The notes: generated by a model from the sequence alone, not told the origin. 64,000 bases of DNA from Gemmatimonadota bacterium (GCA_003222195.1 QHVB01000031.1:1-64000), one strand, 5' to 3'. Numbered from the stretch's first letter, positions 28,924 through 38,143 are shown. Translations and numbers: made by a program.

Positions 28924-30404
28924 CAGGCGCCGCCCAGGCTGCGCACGATCTCGCGCTCGTCGAACGGTTCCTTCATCGTGCCGACGACTTGATACGTCTC
29001 GTGCCCCTTCCCCGCGAGCAGGATCGTGTCCCCCTGCCGGGCCAGCTCCATCGCCTGAGCGATCGCCGCGTGCCGATCCGCGATGCGATAGTGCTGTCGC
29101 CCACTCATCCCGGCCTCGACATCGTCCAGAATCCGCTCGGGATCCTCCGTGCGTGGATTGTCGGACGTGGCGATCGCCACATCGGCCAGGCGGACGGCGA
29201 TTTCGCCCATGGGCGCGCGCTTGCCACGGTCCCGGTCCCCGCCCGCGCCGAACACCACGATGACGCGTCCTCCCGGGGGCGTCACCTCGCGCACCGTTTC
29301 CAAGGCGCGTTCCAGCGCGTCGGGCGTGTGCGCGTAATCGCGCAGGACGACGCAGGGATCGACGGCGATGCGCTCCATGCGCCCGGGAACTTGCGGTGCC
29401 TCCGAGAGGCGCTCGGCGACCACACGGGCCGACACGTTGAGACCCACCGCACACGCCGCCACGCCAAGAGCGTTCGCGATGTTGAACCGGCCGAGCAGCG
29501 GCAGCGTCACGGGATGGCTGCCCTGCGTCGTTACCAGACTGAACCGCGCGCCTGTCGCGTCCACCCGCACGTCTCGCGCCGTGACGTCCGCCGCCTGCGT
29601 GGTCGCCGAGAACGTGATGCGCCGGGGTGTGCGCGGCAGGCGCGCCCAGGCCGCATCGTCGGCGTTGATCACCGCGAGCCCCGCGTCGGCGAGGTACCCG
29701 ACGAGCCTTGCTTTGGCCGCAAAGTAGGCGTCGAAGGTCTCGTGATAGTCGAGATGGTCGCGCGTGAGATTGGTGAAGATCGCCGCGCGAAACACGAGGC
29801 CCTCCACGCGCCCTTGATCGAGACTGTGCGACGAGACTTCCATCGCCACGCCGCCGGCGCCGCGATCGACCAGCGCCGCGAGCGTCGCCTGCAGATCGAT
29901 CGGGCCGGGCGTCGTCAGATTGCCGGCCTCGCTTTCGACGGGAGCGCCCGCGGGATCGAAGGCGCCCAGCGTTCCGATCGCCCCCATCGGCCAGAGCGTA
30001 CTCAACACGTGCTGCGCCAGAAGGACGGACGTCGTCTTCCCGTTCGTTCCGGTCACGCCGATCATCTGCAGTCGCGCCGCCGGCCGCCGATACCACGCTT
30101 CGGCGGCGATCGCGGCGGCCCGCCGGCCGTTGCGCACCACGATCTGCAACAGCGCCGGGGCGACACTCTGGCGCGATTCGACGAGCGCGGCGGCGGCGCC
30201 GCGTGCCGCCGCCTCGGCGACGAATTGATGACCGTCGAGTACTGCGCCGTGCACGGCGCAGAACAGCATCCCAGGCTGGAGCCGGCGCGCATCCGCGGTG
30301 AGACCGGTGATGTCCGGCAAGCGCGCGACGCGCCGATCCGGTGCATCGACCAAGATGCCGGCGCGCGCCAGCGCGTCCACGACCTCCTGCAGCGATCGAC
30401 TCAC
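28923..30404 (-). CDS. murE: UDP-MurNAc-L-Ala-D-Glu--meso-DAP ligase MurE
   Basis: A 493-residue Mur ligase with the ATP loop GTNGKTTSVLLAQH and NLTRDHLDYH. In the C-terminal domain, SDNPRTEDP carries the DNPR signature of enzymes that select meso-diaminopimelate rather than lysine. The cell wall is therefore DAP type. It overlaps the ftsI gene by four bases. Confidence 0.97.
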   Translation of the reverse strand: MSRSLQEVVDALARAGILVDAPDRRVARLPDITGLTADARRLQPGMLFCAVHGAVLDGHQFVAEAAARGAAAALVESRQSVAPALLQIVVRNGRRAAAIAAEAWYRRPAARLQMIGVTGTNGKTTSVLLAQHVLSTLWPMGAIGTLGAFDPAGAPVESEAGNLTTPGPIDLQATLAALVDRGAGGVAMEVSSHSLDQGRVEGLVFRAAIFTNLTRDHLDYHETFDAYFAAKARLVGYLADAGLAVINADDAAWARLPRTPRRITFSATTQAADVTARDVRVDATGARFSLVTTQGSHPVTLPLLGRFNIANALGVAACAVGLNVSARVVAERLSEAPQVPGRMERIAVDPCVVLRDYAHTPDALERALETVREVTPPGGRVIVVFGAGGDRDRGKRAPMGEIAVRLADVAIATSDNPRTEDPERILDDVEAGMSGRQHYRIADRHAAIAQAMELARQGDTILLAGKGHETYQVVGTMKEPFDEREIVRSLGGA

Positions 30405-32371
30405 GGACGAGCAGGAGTGGGGGCGGAACTCGGGGGCAGCTCTGCGAACACCGTGACGGTCGTGCCCGCGGCGGCGCTGTCACCGGCCGCGGGCCAAGTG
30501 TGGTGCACCACGCCCCAGCCCTTCACGACGACGCGGAAGCCACGCCGGTGCAGCGTGCGCGCGGCTTCGCGCAGGGGGCGGCCGGTGACGTTGGGAACGA
30601 CGCGGTCCGGTTGGGCCGCGGCCGTGTCGGGGACGTACGGCCACTGCACGACGTAAGGCACGACGCCGTCGGGCTCGTCGAGCGGCGGACGATCGGTCGT
30701 GGGCGCGACGTTCGAGAGGCGGGCGCGATCGAGGGCGACGGTGCGCGCGGCGAGCGCCTGCTCGAGCATCGAGCGCGTGACCGGGGCCGCGGTCTGCGCC
30801 GCGAAGTAACTCCCCTTCTGCGGATTGTCGATCTTCATCACTACGACGAGCTGCGGCGCATCGGCGGGAAACAACGCCGCGAACGACGCCGTGTACTGAC
30901 CGGCGGCGTAGCGGCCGCCGACGACGCGCCGCGCCGTGCCGGTCTTCGCGGCGAGCTGAAAGTTCGCGAGCGCGGCCCGCTCGCCCGTCCCACCCGGGTC
31001 GACCACGCCGCGCAGCAGCGCCCGCAGCTTGGCGGCGACTTGCGGCGACACGACGCGACGCACCGGCTCGGCGTGATGGCGATAGAGCAGCGCGCCGCGG
31101 GGATCGCGCACCTCGCGAATCAACGTCGGCTCGAGCAGCACGCCGTCGTTGGCGATCGCGCCGTACGCGGCCGCAAGCTGGATCGGCGTGACGGCCAGCT
31201 CATAGCCGATCGCGAGACTCGCCGAGCTGGGACGTGACCACTCGCGCGGGGGCCGGAGCCGCCCCGGCGATTCCGCCGGGAAATCCACGCCGGTCGGGGC
31301 GCCGAACCCGAACGCCCGGAGCACGCCATACTGTTCATCGGGGTCGAGCCGCGCAGCGAATTTTACGAGCGCGATGTTGCTCGAGACGCGAATCGCGTCC
31401 GCCAGCGTGAGCGACGGCAATGGGTGCTCATCCGTGACGACGCGGTCCGCGAGCCGGTAGCGGCCCCCTTCGCCGGACACCCGCTCGCCGGGGCGCACCC
31501 GATCGAACCTGATGAGGGCGGCCGCGGCAAAGATTTTCGCCAGCGATCCCGGCTCGAACGTCTCCGTGAAGGCGCTGGGCCGCATGCTGCCGTCGGCGCG
31601 CCGCGAAGCGACCGCCAGAATCTCCCCCGCCCGGGGATCGAGCATCACGACGTCACCGCCGTCCGCCTGCATGTTGTCGATCGCGTCGTCGAGCGCCCGC
31701 TGCGCGATCTCCTGCAGCTCGGCGTCGAGCGTGAGGACGACGTCACTGCCGGCCACCGGTTCGGCAATCACTCGGGCGGGCGATTCGTACTCGCGACCTT
31801 CGCGATCCTTGAGCACGACGGCCGATCCCGCTGTCCCGGCCAACAGGCTGTCCAGCAACCGCTCGAGGCCACCGCCCCCACTTCCCCCGCCGCGGCCGTC
31901 GTCCCCCACCCTCCCGATCACGGCGCGAGCGAAGTCAGCCGATGGATAGAAGCGCCGTAACACGGGCTCGAGGTGGATGCCGCGCAGGGCGCGCAGCGGC
32001 TGCACTTCGGGCGGCGTGAACGGACCCGCGAACCAGGCGTAGCGGCGGTGCAACGCGTGCTCGACGTCGCGGGGCGCGAGCCGCAGTTGGCGCGCGATCG
32101 TCCCGACGTCGCGGGACGGATCGCGCAGCTCGTTGGGCGCGATCCCCACGTGATACGTCTCCTGCGTCAGCGCGAGGCCCAGGCCGTGACGATCGTACAG
32201 CGTGCCGCGCCGCGCGTCGAGTATCACGCGCTCGGTCCGCTGCGCCTTCGCGGCGGCGGCGTACCTGCGCCCTTCGACGAGCTGCACCTGCGCGGCCCGA
32301 AGCACCAGCGCGAGCAGCGCGATGCCGATCCCGATCTCCACGACCCGCAGGCGCACCAGGGGCTTGGCCAT
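30401..32371 (-). CDS. ftsI: Division transpeptidase FtsI (PBP3) with C-terminal PASTA domain
   Basis: A 656-residue class B penicillin-binding protein. It has an N-terminal anchor (VEIGIGIALLALVLRAAQVQ), a dimerisation domain with RRGTLYDRHG, then the transpeptidase. The SxxK motif is in EPGSLAKIFAAA, SxN is SSNIALVKFA, and KTG is AAKTGTARRV. After residue about 590 comes a PASTA repeat (VVPNVTGRPLREAARTLHRR). It cross-links septal peptidoglycan with FtsW. PASTA domains on class B PBPs are frequent in Gram-positives and in Gemmatimonadota-like lineages. Confidence 0.95.
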   Translation of the reverse strand: MAKPLVRLRVVEIGIGIALLALVLRAAQVQLVEGRRYAAAAKAQRTERVILDARRGTLYDRHGLGLALTQETYHVGIAPNELRDPSRDVGTIARQLRLAPRDVEHALHRRYAWFAGPFTPPEVQPLRALRGIHLEPVLRRFYPSADFARAVIGRVGDDGRGGGSGGGGLERLLDSLLAGTAGSAVVLKDREGREYESPARVIAEPVAGSDVVLTLDAELQEIAQRALDDAIDNMQADGGDVVMLDPRAGEILAVASRRADGSMRPSAFTETFEPGSLAKIFAAAALIRFDRVRPGERVSGEGGRYRLADRVVTDEHPLPSLTLADAIRVSSNIALVKFAARLDPDEQYGVLRAFGFGAPTGVDFPAESPGRLRPPREWSRPSSASLAIGYELAVTPIQLAAAYGAIANDGVLLEPTLIREVRDPRGALLYRHHAEPVRRVVSPQVAAKLRALLRGVVDPGGTGERAALANFQLAAKTGTARRVVGGRYAAGQYTASFAALFPADAPQLVVVMKIDNPQKGSYFAAQTAAPVTRSMLEQALAARTVALDRARLSNVAPTTDRPPLDEPDGVVPYVVQWPYVPDTAAAQPDRVVPNVTGRPLREAARTLHRRGFRVVVKGWGVVHHTWPAAGDSAAAGTTVTVFAELPPSSAPTPARP

Positions 32372-32670
32372 TAGAACGGCCGCTCTGGAGGTTGTGACGG
32401 TGGCGCCGGGATCAGAATGATCTCGGTGTCAGCGGGCAATCGGAGTCCCAGCTTCCGGGCGCGCGGCAGCAGCACGGATCGGCTCTCCGCGATGCGCACG
32501 CGGCGCTCCAGCTCCGCGCGACGGCCCTCCAACGATGCGCGCTGCTCACGCAAGTCGGTGAGCGCGCGCGCCGCATTGAGCGCCGCCGTCTGCCGGGCGA
32601 TCACGAGCCACAGCGCCGCGAGCAACGCGACGAGCCAGAACGCGATCCAGTGGCGGCCTCTAAACGTCAC
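32371..32670 (-). CDS. ftsL: Cell division protein FtsL
   Basis: A 99-residue bitopic protein between rsmH and ftsI, where ftsL is normally found. One helix (WIAFWLVALLAALWLVIA) precedes a periplasmic coiled coil (ALTDLREQRASLEGRRAELE) and the short LLPRARKLGLRLP segment typical of FtsL. The sequence is weakly conserved in the family, so the call rests on topology and position. Confidence 0.85.
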   Translation of the reverse strand: MTFRGRHWIAFWLVALLAALWLVIARQTAALNAARALTDLREQRASLEGRRAELERRVRIAESRSVLLPRARKLGLRLPADTEIILIPAPPSQPPERPF

Positions 32671-33619
32671 CCGGGGCCGCCTTCTCGAAGACGCGAAACT
32701 GCGCCGATCGGGCGCGGGGATTGACGGCGATTTCGCCAGACTCGGGCAGGATCGGTTTCTTGGTGAGCACGCGGCCCAACGCCCGGCCCCGGCAGGTGCA
32801 GATCGGCTGCTTGGGGGGACAGATGCAATCGCGAGCCCAGTCGCGAAACTCGTTCTTCACCACGCGGTCTTCGCCGGAGTGATAGGTGATGACCCCAAGC
32901 CGGCCGCCGGGGACGAGGGCATCACGCAATGCCGGCAGCGCGGCGACCAGCGTATCGATCTCGTGGTTGACGGCGATCCGCAGCGCCTGAAACAGGCGCG
33001 CGAAGTCGGGTGGCCCCGACCGGGGACCAAGGACCGCCCGGATGGCATTCACGAAGTCGTCGCTGATACCGAAGGGCGCCGAAAGTCGCCGGCGGACAAC
33101 TTCCTTGGCGAGCCGACGCCCGCGGCGCTCATCGGCGAAGTCTTCGAAGACAGTGGCGAGTCGTTCTACGGGCCACGTGTTGAGGATGTCGCGCGCCGCC
33201 ACCCGTCCCCCTTCCCCCGTCCCCCCTCCCTCCATCCGCATGTCCAGTGGCGCGCCGGGCCGGAACGTGAAGCCGCGCTCCGTCGTGTCGAGCTGATGCG
33301 AGCTCACACCCAGGTCGAGCAGGATGCGGTCGGGATGAAATTCAGCAACGGCGGCAAGGGCGGCAGGGGCGGCAAAGGATGCTTCCAGGTAATCAATCCC
33401 ATCGCTGCCGAGGCGGCGGCGCGTGGCGGCGACTGCATCCGGATCGCGATCGATGCCGAGCACGCGCGCGCCGGCGTCGCGCAGGATGGCGGCGTGTCCA
33501 CCGCCGCCGAGCGTCGCATCGACCGCCCGCTGGCTTCCCTGCGCCCAAGCGTGCACCGCGGCGGATAGGACCGGGACATGGTACGGGATGGAACGGGCGT
33601 CTGAGGCAGCCGTGGGCAC
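32660..33619 (-). CDS. rsmH: 16S rRNA m4C1402 methyltransferase RsmH
   Basis: A 319-residue SAM enzyme. YHVPVLSAAV opens the family pattern, then VDATLGGGGHAAIL (SAM loop), ILLDLGVSSHQLD, GFTFRPGAPLDMRM, FQALRIAVNHEI and ITYHSGEDRVVK. The only in-frame start near the conserved N-terminus is GTG 33619. It has no usable Shine-Dalgarno and lies about eight bases after a terminator-like hairpin. First gene of the dcw cluster; mraZ is absent. Confidence 0.95.
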   Translation of the reverse strand: MPTAASDARSIPYHVPVLSAAVHAWAQGSQRAVDATLGGGGHAAILRDAGARVLGIDRDPDAVAATRRRLGSDGIDYLEASFAAPAALAAVAEFHPDRILLDLGVSSHQLDTTERGFTFRPGAPLDMRMEGGGTGEGGRVAARDILNTWPVERLATVFEDFADERRGRRLAKEVVRRRLSAPFGISDDFVNAIRAVLGPRSGPPDFARLFQALRIAVNHEIDTLVAALPALRDALVPGGRLGVITYHSGEDRVVKNEFRDWARDCICPPKQPICTCRGRALGRVLTKKPILPESGEIAVNPRARSAQFRVFEKAAPGDV

Positions 33620-33626
33620 GCTCCAT

Positions 33627-33659
33627 AATAAGAAAACCCCCGCCGATAAGGGGCGGGGG
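33627..33659 (-). terminator. Rho-independent terminator before rsmH
   Basis: On the minus strand an eight-pair GC stem (33652-33659 with 33637-33644, seven-base loop) is followed by TTTTCTTATTAT. It would stop transcripts coming through tRNA-Asp. Confidence 0.75.
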
Positions 33660-33691
33660 GCTCGGTGTCACTTTTTCAGAGCGGGGCTGGA

Positions 33692-33765
33692 CGGGGCTGA
33701 CGGGGCTCGAACCCGCGACCTCCGGTGTGACAGACCGGCACTCTAACCAGCTGAGCTACAGCCCC
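33692..33765 (-). tRNA. tRNA-Asp (GTC)
   Basis: A 74-base cloverleaf with acceptor GGGGCTG/CAGCCCC, D-arm GCTC/GAGT, anticodon arm CCGGT-CTGTCAC-ACCGG giving GTC, T-arm GCGGG-TTCGAGC-CCCGT and discriminator G. No CCA is encoded. Confidence 0.97.
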
Positions 33766-33813
33766 CAGCCCCAAGCCCCTCACGGAGCGCCGGAATATAG
33801 ACCTGCGGTCAGG

Positions 33814-35616
33814 TCAATTCAACGGCGGCTTGCACTTGAACGCGTTCTGGACCGAAGGCTTTGCCCGCTCGTACTGAGCGACGAACCCCAGCATCTGATC
33901 CGCCGTCGGCGGATGCACTCGCCGGCCCAATAGCAGCGCGTTCTTGGTCCGCGTAAGGCGATCGAACACCGCGTGCGCCTGGGGGCAGCGGCTCGCACCT
34001 TTCGCCTTGGTCATCTCCTGATACGGCCCGTTCAACGTCAGCACCGACGACAACCCATACCAGAAGCTCGCGTTGATGCGAACCTGCTGTTTGGGCCCCA
34101 GCGTGTCGGCGGGGTTTTTGGGCGCGATCATCGCGAGCAGCGAGTCGAGCCACGGGTAGGCCGGGCCATACGCGCCGGCCTGTGCCAGCTTGGAGCCGGC
34201 GGTCAACATGATGACGGCCGCTGCCAGCCGCTGGGTCGAGTCCGGCGAGGTCAGTCCCGGTTTCAGGGAGGCCCTGGCCGCGTCGATCTTCGCCACAAAG
34301 GCCGCACGTCTCGGCTTCACGGCGACCGTGTCGCGCTGACCGGTCGTGTCCCACACCGCCGCGTCGACGATCGCCTTGGCGATCTGGAGGCTCGTCCCGA
34401 CGTCGTTCGGCTCGAGCGCCAGCGCTTTCCGGTAGTACACCATCGCCGAGTCCATCTTCCCCGCGAGCTCCAGGGCCCCCGCGCGCGCCTTGACGAAGCT
34501 GACGTTGTTCGGGAAATGCCGGGTCGCGGCTTCCGTGAACATGAGTAGCGCCTGCGTGTCGGAGACCTGTTGCGCGGCGCCGAGTGCCGGTTTCAGGAAT
34601 GTCGAGTCACCACGCGCCGCAGTATCATGGGCGAACTTTGCGACCCACACGTCCAGGGCGCAGCGGAAATTCGACGCTTCGGTGCAGATCGTCAGCTTCA
34701 TGTCGAGCAGCTGCGCATCGCCGGGCATCACCTTGAGTCCGTCGTCGAGGACCTCGATGGCCCGCGGGTACTGCTTCATCTGCCGGAGCAGCTGCGCGAT
34801 GCCGAGTCGCTTCTGCGTGTTGCGCGGCTCGCCCGCGAGCTGCCGGATGAAGGCCTCCATCGCCTTGAGCGTGTCGCCCTTCTGCTGATAGCCCCGGGCG
34901 ATGTTCTCGAGCGCGGTGCCGTTGAGCGAGTCCCCCTTCAGGGCGCGCTCGGAGGCCGCGACCATGCTGTCCACCGGCATCCGCTGCGCTTCGTAGATCG
35001 TCGCGATGCACAACCACGCGCCGGTCGAATTGGGATCGATGGTCAGGGCCTTCTGCGCTTCGGCCCGCGCGCGCGCGAATGCCCCCTTCTTGCGCTCATC
35101 GTTGCAGTTGCGGATCGGCTCGCTCACGCGCACCGTCGAAGCGATGCGCTGGGCGATGACTTCCGCCAACGCCGCCGCCGTTCCGGGATTGCCGTTGGTC
35201 GCCGTGAAGCGCCCGGACATGCCGGAGCTCCCGATGTCGATCATCTCGACGTCGGCGCTCAGTGTGGCGCCGTTCTTCACCAGCGTGCCGGTCGTGTACG
35301 CGTGAACCTGGAGAAACCGCGCCAGCTGTCTCGCCTGCTGATCATCGAGCAGGCCGTTGCAGGGGAACCCCGACTGCGCGAGAGCCTCGCACAGCTTCGC
35401 CTTGGGGACGACCATGACTTTGTTCTTCACGAGCGAGTTGACGCGATCACGCACGGCGTCCGACACCGCGATGCTCGCGGCTGAGTCGGCGGACGCAGCT
35501 TCGAAGGGCAGGACCAGCAGGCGCACGGACGGTTGCTGCGGCGCCGCGATCTGCTGCGCGGCGGCAGTTGTCGCCACGCCGATCGACATCGCCAATGCGA
35601 ATTGAAGCGCTCTCAC
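33814..35616 (-). CDS. Secreted TPR-repeat protein, 600 aa
   Basis: A signal peptide (LQFALAMSIGVATTAAAQQ) leads into a domain of about 150 residues starting SVRLLVLPFEAASADSAAS, like the N-terminal FlgO/TolB-type domain that often precedes TPRs. Tetratricopeptide repeats follow (TGAWLCIATIYEAQR, TALENIARGYQQKGD, RLGIAQLLRQMKQYP, VGTSLQIAKAIVDA). GTG 35616 is preceded by GGGAGGA. It lies alone between two tRNA genes. It is probably a periplasmic scaffold; the substrate is unknown. Confidence 0.85.
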   Translation of the reverse strand: MRALQFALAMSIGVATTAAAQQIAAPQQPSVRLLVLPFEAASADSAASIAVSDAVRDRVNSLVKNKVMVVPKAKLCEALAQSGFPCNGLLDDQQARQLARFLQVHAYTTGTLVKNGATLSADVEMIDIGSSGMSGRFTATNGNPGTAAALAEVIAQRIASTVRVSEPIRNCNDERKKGAFARARAEAQKALTIDPNSTGAWLCIATIYEAQRMPVDSMVAASERALKGDSLNGTALENIARGYQQKGDTLKAMEAFIRQLAGEPRNTQKRLGIAQLLRQMKQYPRAIEVLDDGLKVMPGDAQLLDMKLTICTEASNFRCALDVWVAKFAHDTAARGDSTFLKPALGAAQQVSDTQALLMFTEAATRHFPNNVSFVKARAGALELAGKMDSAMVYYRKALALEPNDVGTSLQIAKAIVDAAVWDTTGQRDTVAVKPRRAAFVAKIDAARASLKPGLTSPDSTQRLAAAVIMLTAGSKLAQAGAYGPAYPWLDSLLAMIAPKNPADTLGPKQQVRINASFWYGLSSVLTLNGPYQEMTKAKGASRCPQAHAVFDRLTRTKNALLLGRRVHPPTADQMLGFVAQYERAKPSVQNAFKCKPPLN

Positions 35617-35652
35617 CGTGTACGTTCCTCCCGTTACGGGCTGCTACACCAA

Positions 35653-35726
35653 TGGGCGAAGAGGGATTCGAACCCCCGACATCCTGCGTGTAAGGCAGGC
35701 GCTCTGAACCGCTGAGCTATTCGCCC
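35653..35726 (-). tRNA. tRNA-Val (TAC)
   Basis: A 74-base cloverleaf with acceptor GGGCGAA/TTCGCCC, D-arm GCTC/GAGC, anticodon arm CCTGC-CTTACAC-GCAGG giving TAC, T-arm GGGGG-TTCGAAT-CCCTC and discriminator A. No CCA is encoded. Confidence 0.97.
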
Positions 35727-35749
35727 GTGCCATTGGGGGAGCGGAGGTG

Positions 35750-35935
35750 CTAAAGGGCCAGGCCTACGGGAAACAACACGCAATAGCCCAGGACGAGCAG
35801 CACCGGCGCGAGCGTTGTGGAACCTCTCGACAACAACCAGTAACCCAGTGCGAGCGACACCAACGCGCCGCCGAGAACGATGTAGTTCTTCGGTCCGAAG
35901 CGGAGGCGCGACCGTGCAAGTGTTTGGTCCGGCAT
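35750..35935 (-). CDS. Small two-helix membrane protein, DUF3098-like, 61 aa
   Basis: A basic N-terminus with FGPKNY is followed by two helices (IVLGGALVSLALGYWLL and LAPVLLVLGYCVLFPVGLAL). The pattern F-G-x-x-N-Y before the first helix resembles DUF3098 proteins, which are of unknown function. It sits 14 bases after the protease gene and just upstream of tRNA-Val. The family assignment is by eye and moderate. Confidence 0.65.
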   Translation of the reverse strand: MPDQTLARSRLRFGPKNYIVLGGALVSLALGYWLLSRGSTTLAPVLLVLGYCVLFPVGLAL

Positions 35936-35949
35936 TCTGGCGCCTGAGT

Positions 35950-36864
35950 CTATTCGGTAGTCTCAACATCGTCAAGCAGTTGGCTTCCATCCGCTTCCAG
36001 CGCCGCCCGCCTGGCTCGGTCGCGCTTGCGGCGCAGCACCACGAGCGCGACGAGCAGCGCGCCGATCGTCAGCCAGAAGAAGCCCCCGGCCGCGATCCAG
36101 GACAGCCAGCCGTAGCGCGACCCGACGTCCCGCTGCCAGCGCAGCTCGAAATCGCCCTCCGTGATGTGATACGTCTCACGCAGCGCCGCGTCGAACGACT
36201 CGGCATGGGGCAGGTTGGCAAGCAGAGGCGCGAGGCCCTCCTTCCCTCCCCAGCGTTCGAGCAGCACCACCGCCGTCGTCGCGAGCGCGTAGCCGGTCTC
36301 CGCGTCGCCGCGCGCCCCCCGAAGCGCGCGATCGATGTCATCGAGATCCATGCGAGCGCCACGCGCGAGCTGCCAGTTGAGGCGCAGCGCGTCAAACCGG
36401 TCCCATTCCTGCGCCGCCACAGCGGCGTAGCCCTCCTCGAACCAGAGCGGCAGGTGACGCACGACGTGCCAGCGCAGCGCGAGGTGGGCGAGCTCGTGCC
36501 GCAGCGCGACGGTCGGACGGTCGGACGGCCGGACGGTCAACAACACAATCGTAGCGGCATCTGGAAACGCCGCGCCCTCGCTCCATAAAGGAAGGCGGCC
36601 GCGGGTGAGCGAGTCGTACTTCTCCCGAGTCGGAGCGAGGATGATGCGGATGGGACGATCGGGAAGTGGGCCGATTCCCGGGAAGTCGCGCGATCGCTCG
36701 GCCGCTTCTGCGATCGAGACGGCTAACGCCTGCTGAGGCGGCCACGCGACGGCCGTCACACGACCCACATCGACCGCGGTGGGGCCCTGCAGCAGCAGGG
36801 CAAACAGCGCTAGTCTCGCGGCGGCTCCTCGCCCCTGGCGACAAGCTCCAGCATTTCCTGGCAC
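35950..36864 (-). CDS. Membrane-anchored gluzincin (peptidase MA-like)
   Basis: About 304 residues. A signal peptide (ARLALFALLLQGPTA) is followed by a domain with the zinc motif HELAH in TVALRHELAHLALRW and WFEEGYAAVAAQEWD, whose glutamate is the likely third ligand. This is the pattern of the peptidase_MA_2-like family. A C-terminal helix (YGWLSWIAAGGFFWLTIGALL) and basic anchor follow. No ATG fits the signal peptide. GTG 36864, inside the end of the upstream TPR gene, is the most plausible start and gives a 55-base overlap. The substrate is unknown. Confidence 0.75.
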   Translation of the reverse strand: MPGNAGACRQGRGAAARLALFALLLQGPTAVDVGRVTAVAWPPQQALAVSIAEAAERSRDFPGIGPLPDRPIRIILAPTREKYDSLTRGRLPLWSEGAAFPDAATIVLLTVRPSDRPTVALRHELAHLALRWHVVRHLPLWFEEGYAAVAAQEWDRFDALRLNWQLARGARMDLDDIDRALRGARGDAETGYALATTAVVLLERWGGKEGLAPLLANLPHAESFDAALRETYHITEGDFELRWQRDVGSRYGWLSWIAAGGFFWLTIGALLVALVVLRRKRDRARRAALEADGSQLLDDVETTE

Positions 36865-37676
36865 TTCTTGCCCCACGGATTGAACTTGTTCGCCTTGAAG
36901 CCGTCTTCCCACGTGGACTTGGCCTTCGCCTGATCGCCGGCGAACCAGTGCGCGCGTCCCAACTCGTAGTAGGCCTCGATCAAGTTGGGACCGAGTTTGA
37001 TCGTCTTCTCGAAGAAGGTTTCGGCGTCCTCGAACATCTCGCGCTGCAAATAGACGAGGCCGAGATAGAAATGCGCGTACAACGTCGCCTTCCGGTCGTT
37101 GTCCAACCGGATCGCTTTCGACAGATGCTCGATCGCTTCGCCGAAGATCCGTTTCTTGAGGCAGATGTAGCCGACGTTGATCCGCGCGAGCGAATTCGCG
37201 GGCTCTTTCATCAGCACTTTCTGGAAGGTGCCGAGCGCGTCGTCGTAATCCTCGTGCAGCATTTGCGCCCAGCCGAGTAACGACTCGGCCTGCGTTTCGC
37301 CCGGCGAGAGCTGGAGCGCCTTCGTGAGCGCCTGGATCGCGCCGGCATGGTCGCCCAGCGAGATGAGACTCCAGCCCTTCTCGATGAAGGTGGTCGCGCC
37401 AATGTGATCGGCGTGCAACACCGGACGCTGCCCCGTGAATTCCGGCGCCGCCGCCTGCTTCGTGTCGGCGGCGATCTGCTTGTAGCGATCGACGAGCTGG
37501 CGAATGTCGTCCTTCAGCTGCGTCAGCTCGCTCAACATGCCGTCGACCTTTTTGAAGTACGCGATGATCTCGCGCTTCGCCGCTTCGCGCTCGGCATTCC
37601 CCGGCGCACTATCCAGCTGGCGCGCGATCGCGTCGTATTCGCGGCGCAACGCGGCGACCGGTGATTCTGCCGTCAT
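36810..37676 (-). CDS. TPR protein of the chemosensory operon, 288 aa
   Basis: The N-terminal 75 residues form a coiled coil (LRREYDAIARQLDSAPGN, EIIAYFKKVDGMLSELTQL). TPRs follow, such as FIEKGWSLISLGDHAGAIQA, AESLLGWAQMLHEDYDDAL and AHFYLGLVYLQREMFEDAE. There is no signal peptide, so it is cytoplasmic. The start overlaps the cheW stop by four bases (ATGA). It is probably an adaptor of the che/mgl system. Confidence 0.85.
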   Translation of the reverse strand: MTAESPVAALRREYDAIARQLDSAPGNAEREAAKREIIAYFKKVDGMLSELTQLKDDIRQLVDRYKQIAADTKQAAAPEFTGQRPVLHADHIGATTFIEKGWSLISLGDHAGAIQALTKALQLSPGETQAESLLGWAQMLHEDYDDALGTFQKVLMKEPANSLARINVGYICLKKRIFGEAIEHLSKAIRLDNDRKATLYAHFYLGLVYLQREMFEDAETFFEKTIKLGPNLIEAYYELGRAHWFAGDQAKAKSTWEDGFKANKFNPWGKKCQEMLELVARGEEPPRD

Positions 37677-38143
37677 GTCACTCCCTGCAGAGCCAGTTTC
37701 TCATTGGAGTTCAGCAGCTTGTTCGTGTTCAAAACGACAATCGTCCGGCCATTCCGTACGACGAGGCCGTCGATGTATTCCGCAGCCAGCCCTTTGACGA
37801 TCCCGGGCGGCGGCGTCACCGACTGTGCCGCCACCTGCATCACCTCGGTGACCGCGTCAACGATCATCCCGATCTTGCCGCCATCGAACTCGAGAATGAC
37901 GGTGCGCGTATCCTCGCGCAGCGGCGCGGCCGCGCCGAGCCGCTTGCGCAAATCGACGAGCGGGATCGCGCCCCCCTGATACTGGAGCACGCCTTCGAGA
38001 AAGTCCGGCGCCTTGGGCAGCGGCGCCGGTGCCTCGTATCGCAAGATGCGCTCGACTTGAAAGATGTTGAACGCGAAATCCTGGCCGCCGACCTTGAAAG
38101 TGACCAGCTGGACATCATCACCGCCGGTACTGGTCATGGTCAT
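37673..38143 (-). CDS. cheW: CheW-like coupling protein (1)
   Basis: A 156-residue single CheW domain. VQLVTFKVGGQDFAFNIFQV, ERILRY, VLQYQGGAIPLVDLRKRLG, VILEFDGGKIGMIVDAV and VVLNTNKLL follow the family. CheW links CheA to receptors or scaffolds. ATG 38143 overlaps the preceding stop (ATGA). One of three CheW proteins in the locus. Confidence 0.93.
   Translation of the reverse strand: MTMTSTGGDDVQLVTFKVGGQDFAFNIFQVERILRYEAPAPLPKAPDFLEGVLQYQGGAIPLVDLRKRLGAAAPLREDTRTVILEFDGGKIGMIVDAVTEVMQVAAQSVTPPPGIVKGLAAEYIDGLVVRNGRTIVVLNTNKLLNSNEKLALQGVT

Noticed and set aside
27571-30483. A 970-residue MurF fusion
   Set aside because: The extra N-terminal part is the shadow of murE in another frame; murF starts at the ATGA overlap at 28923.
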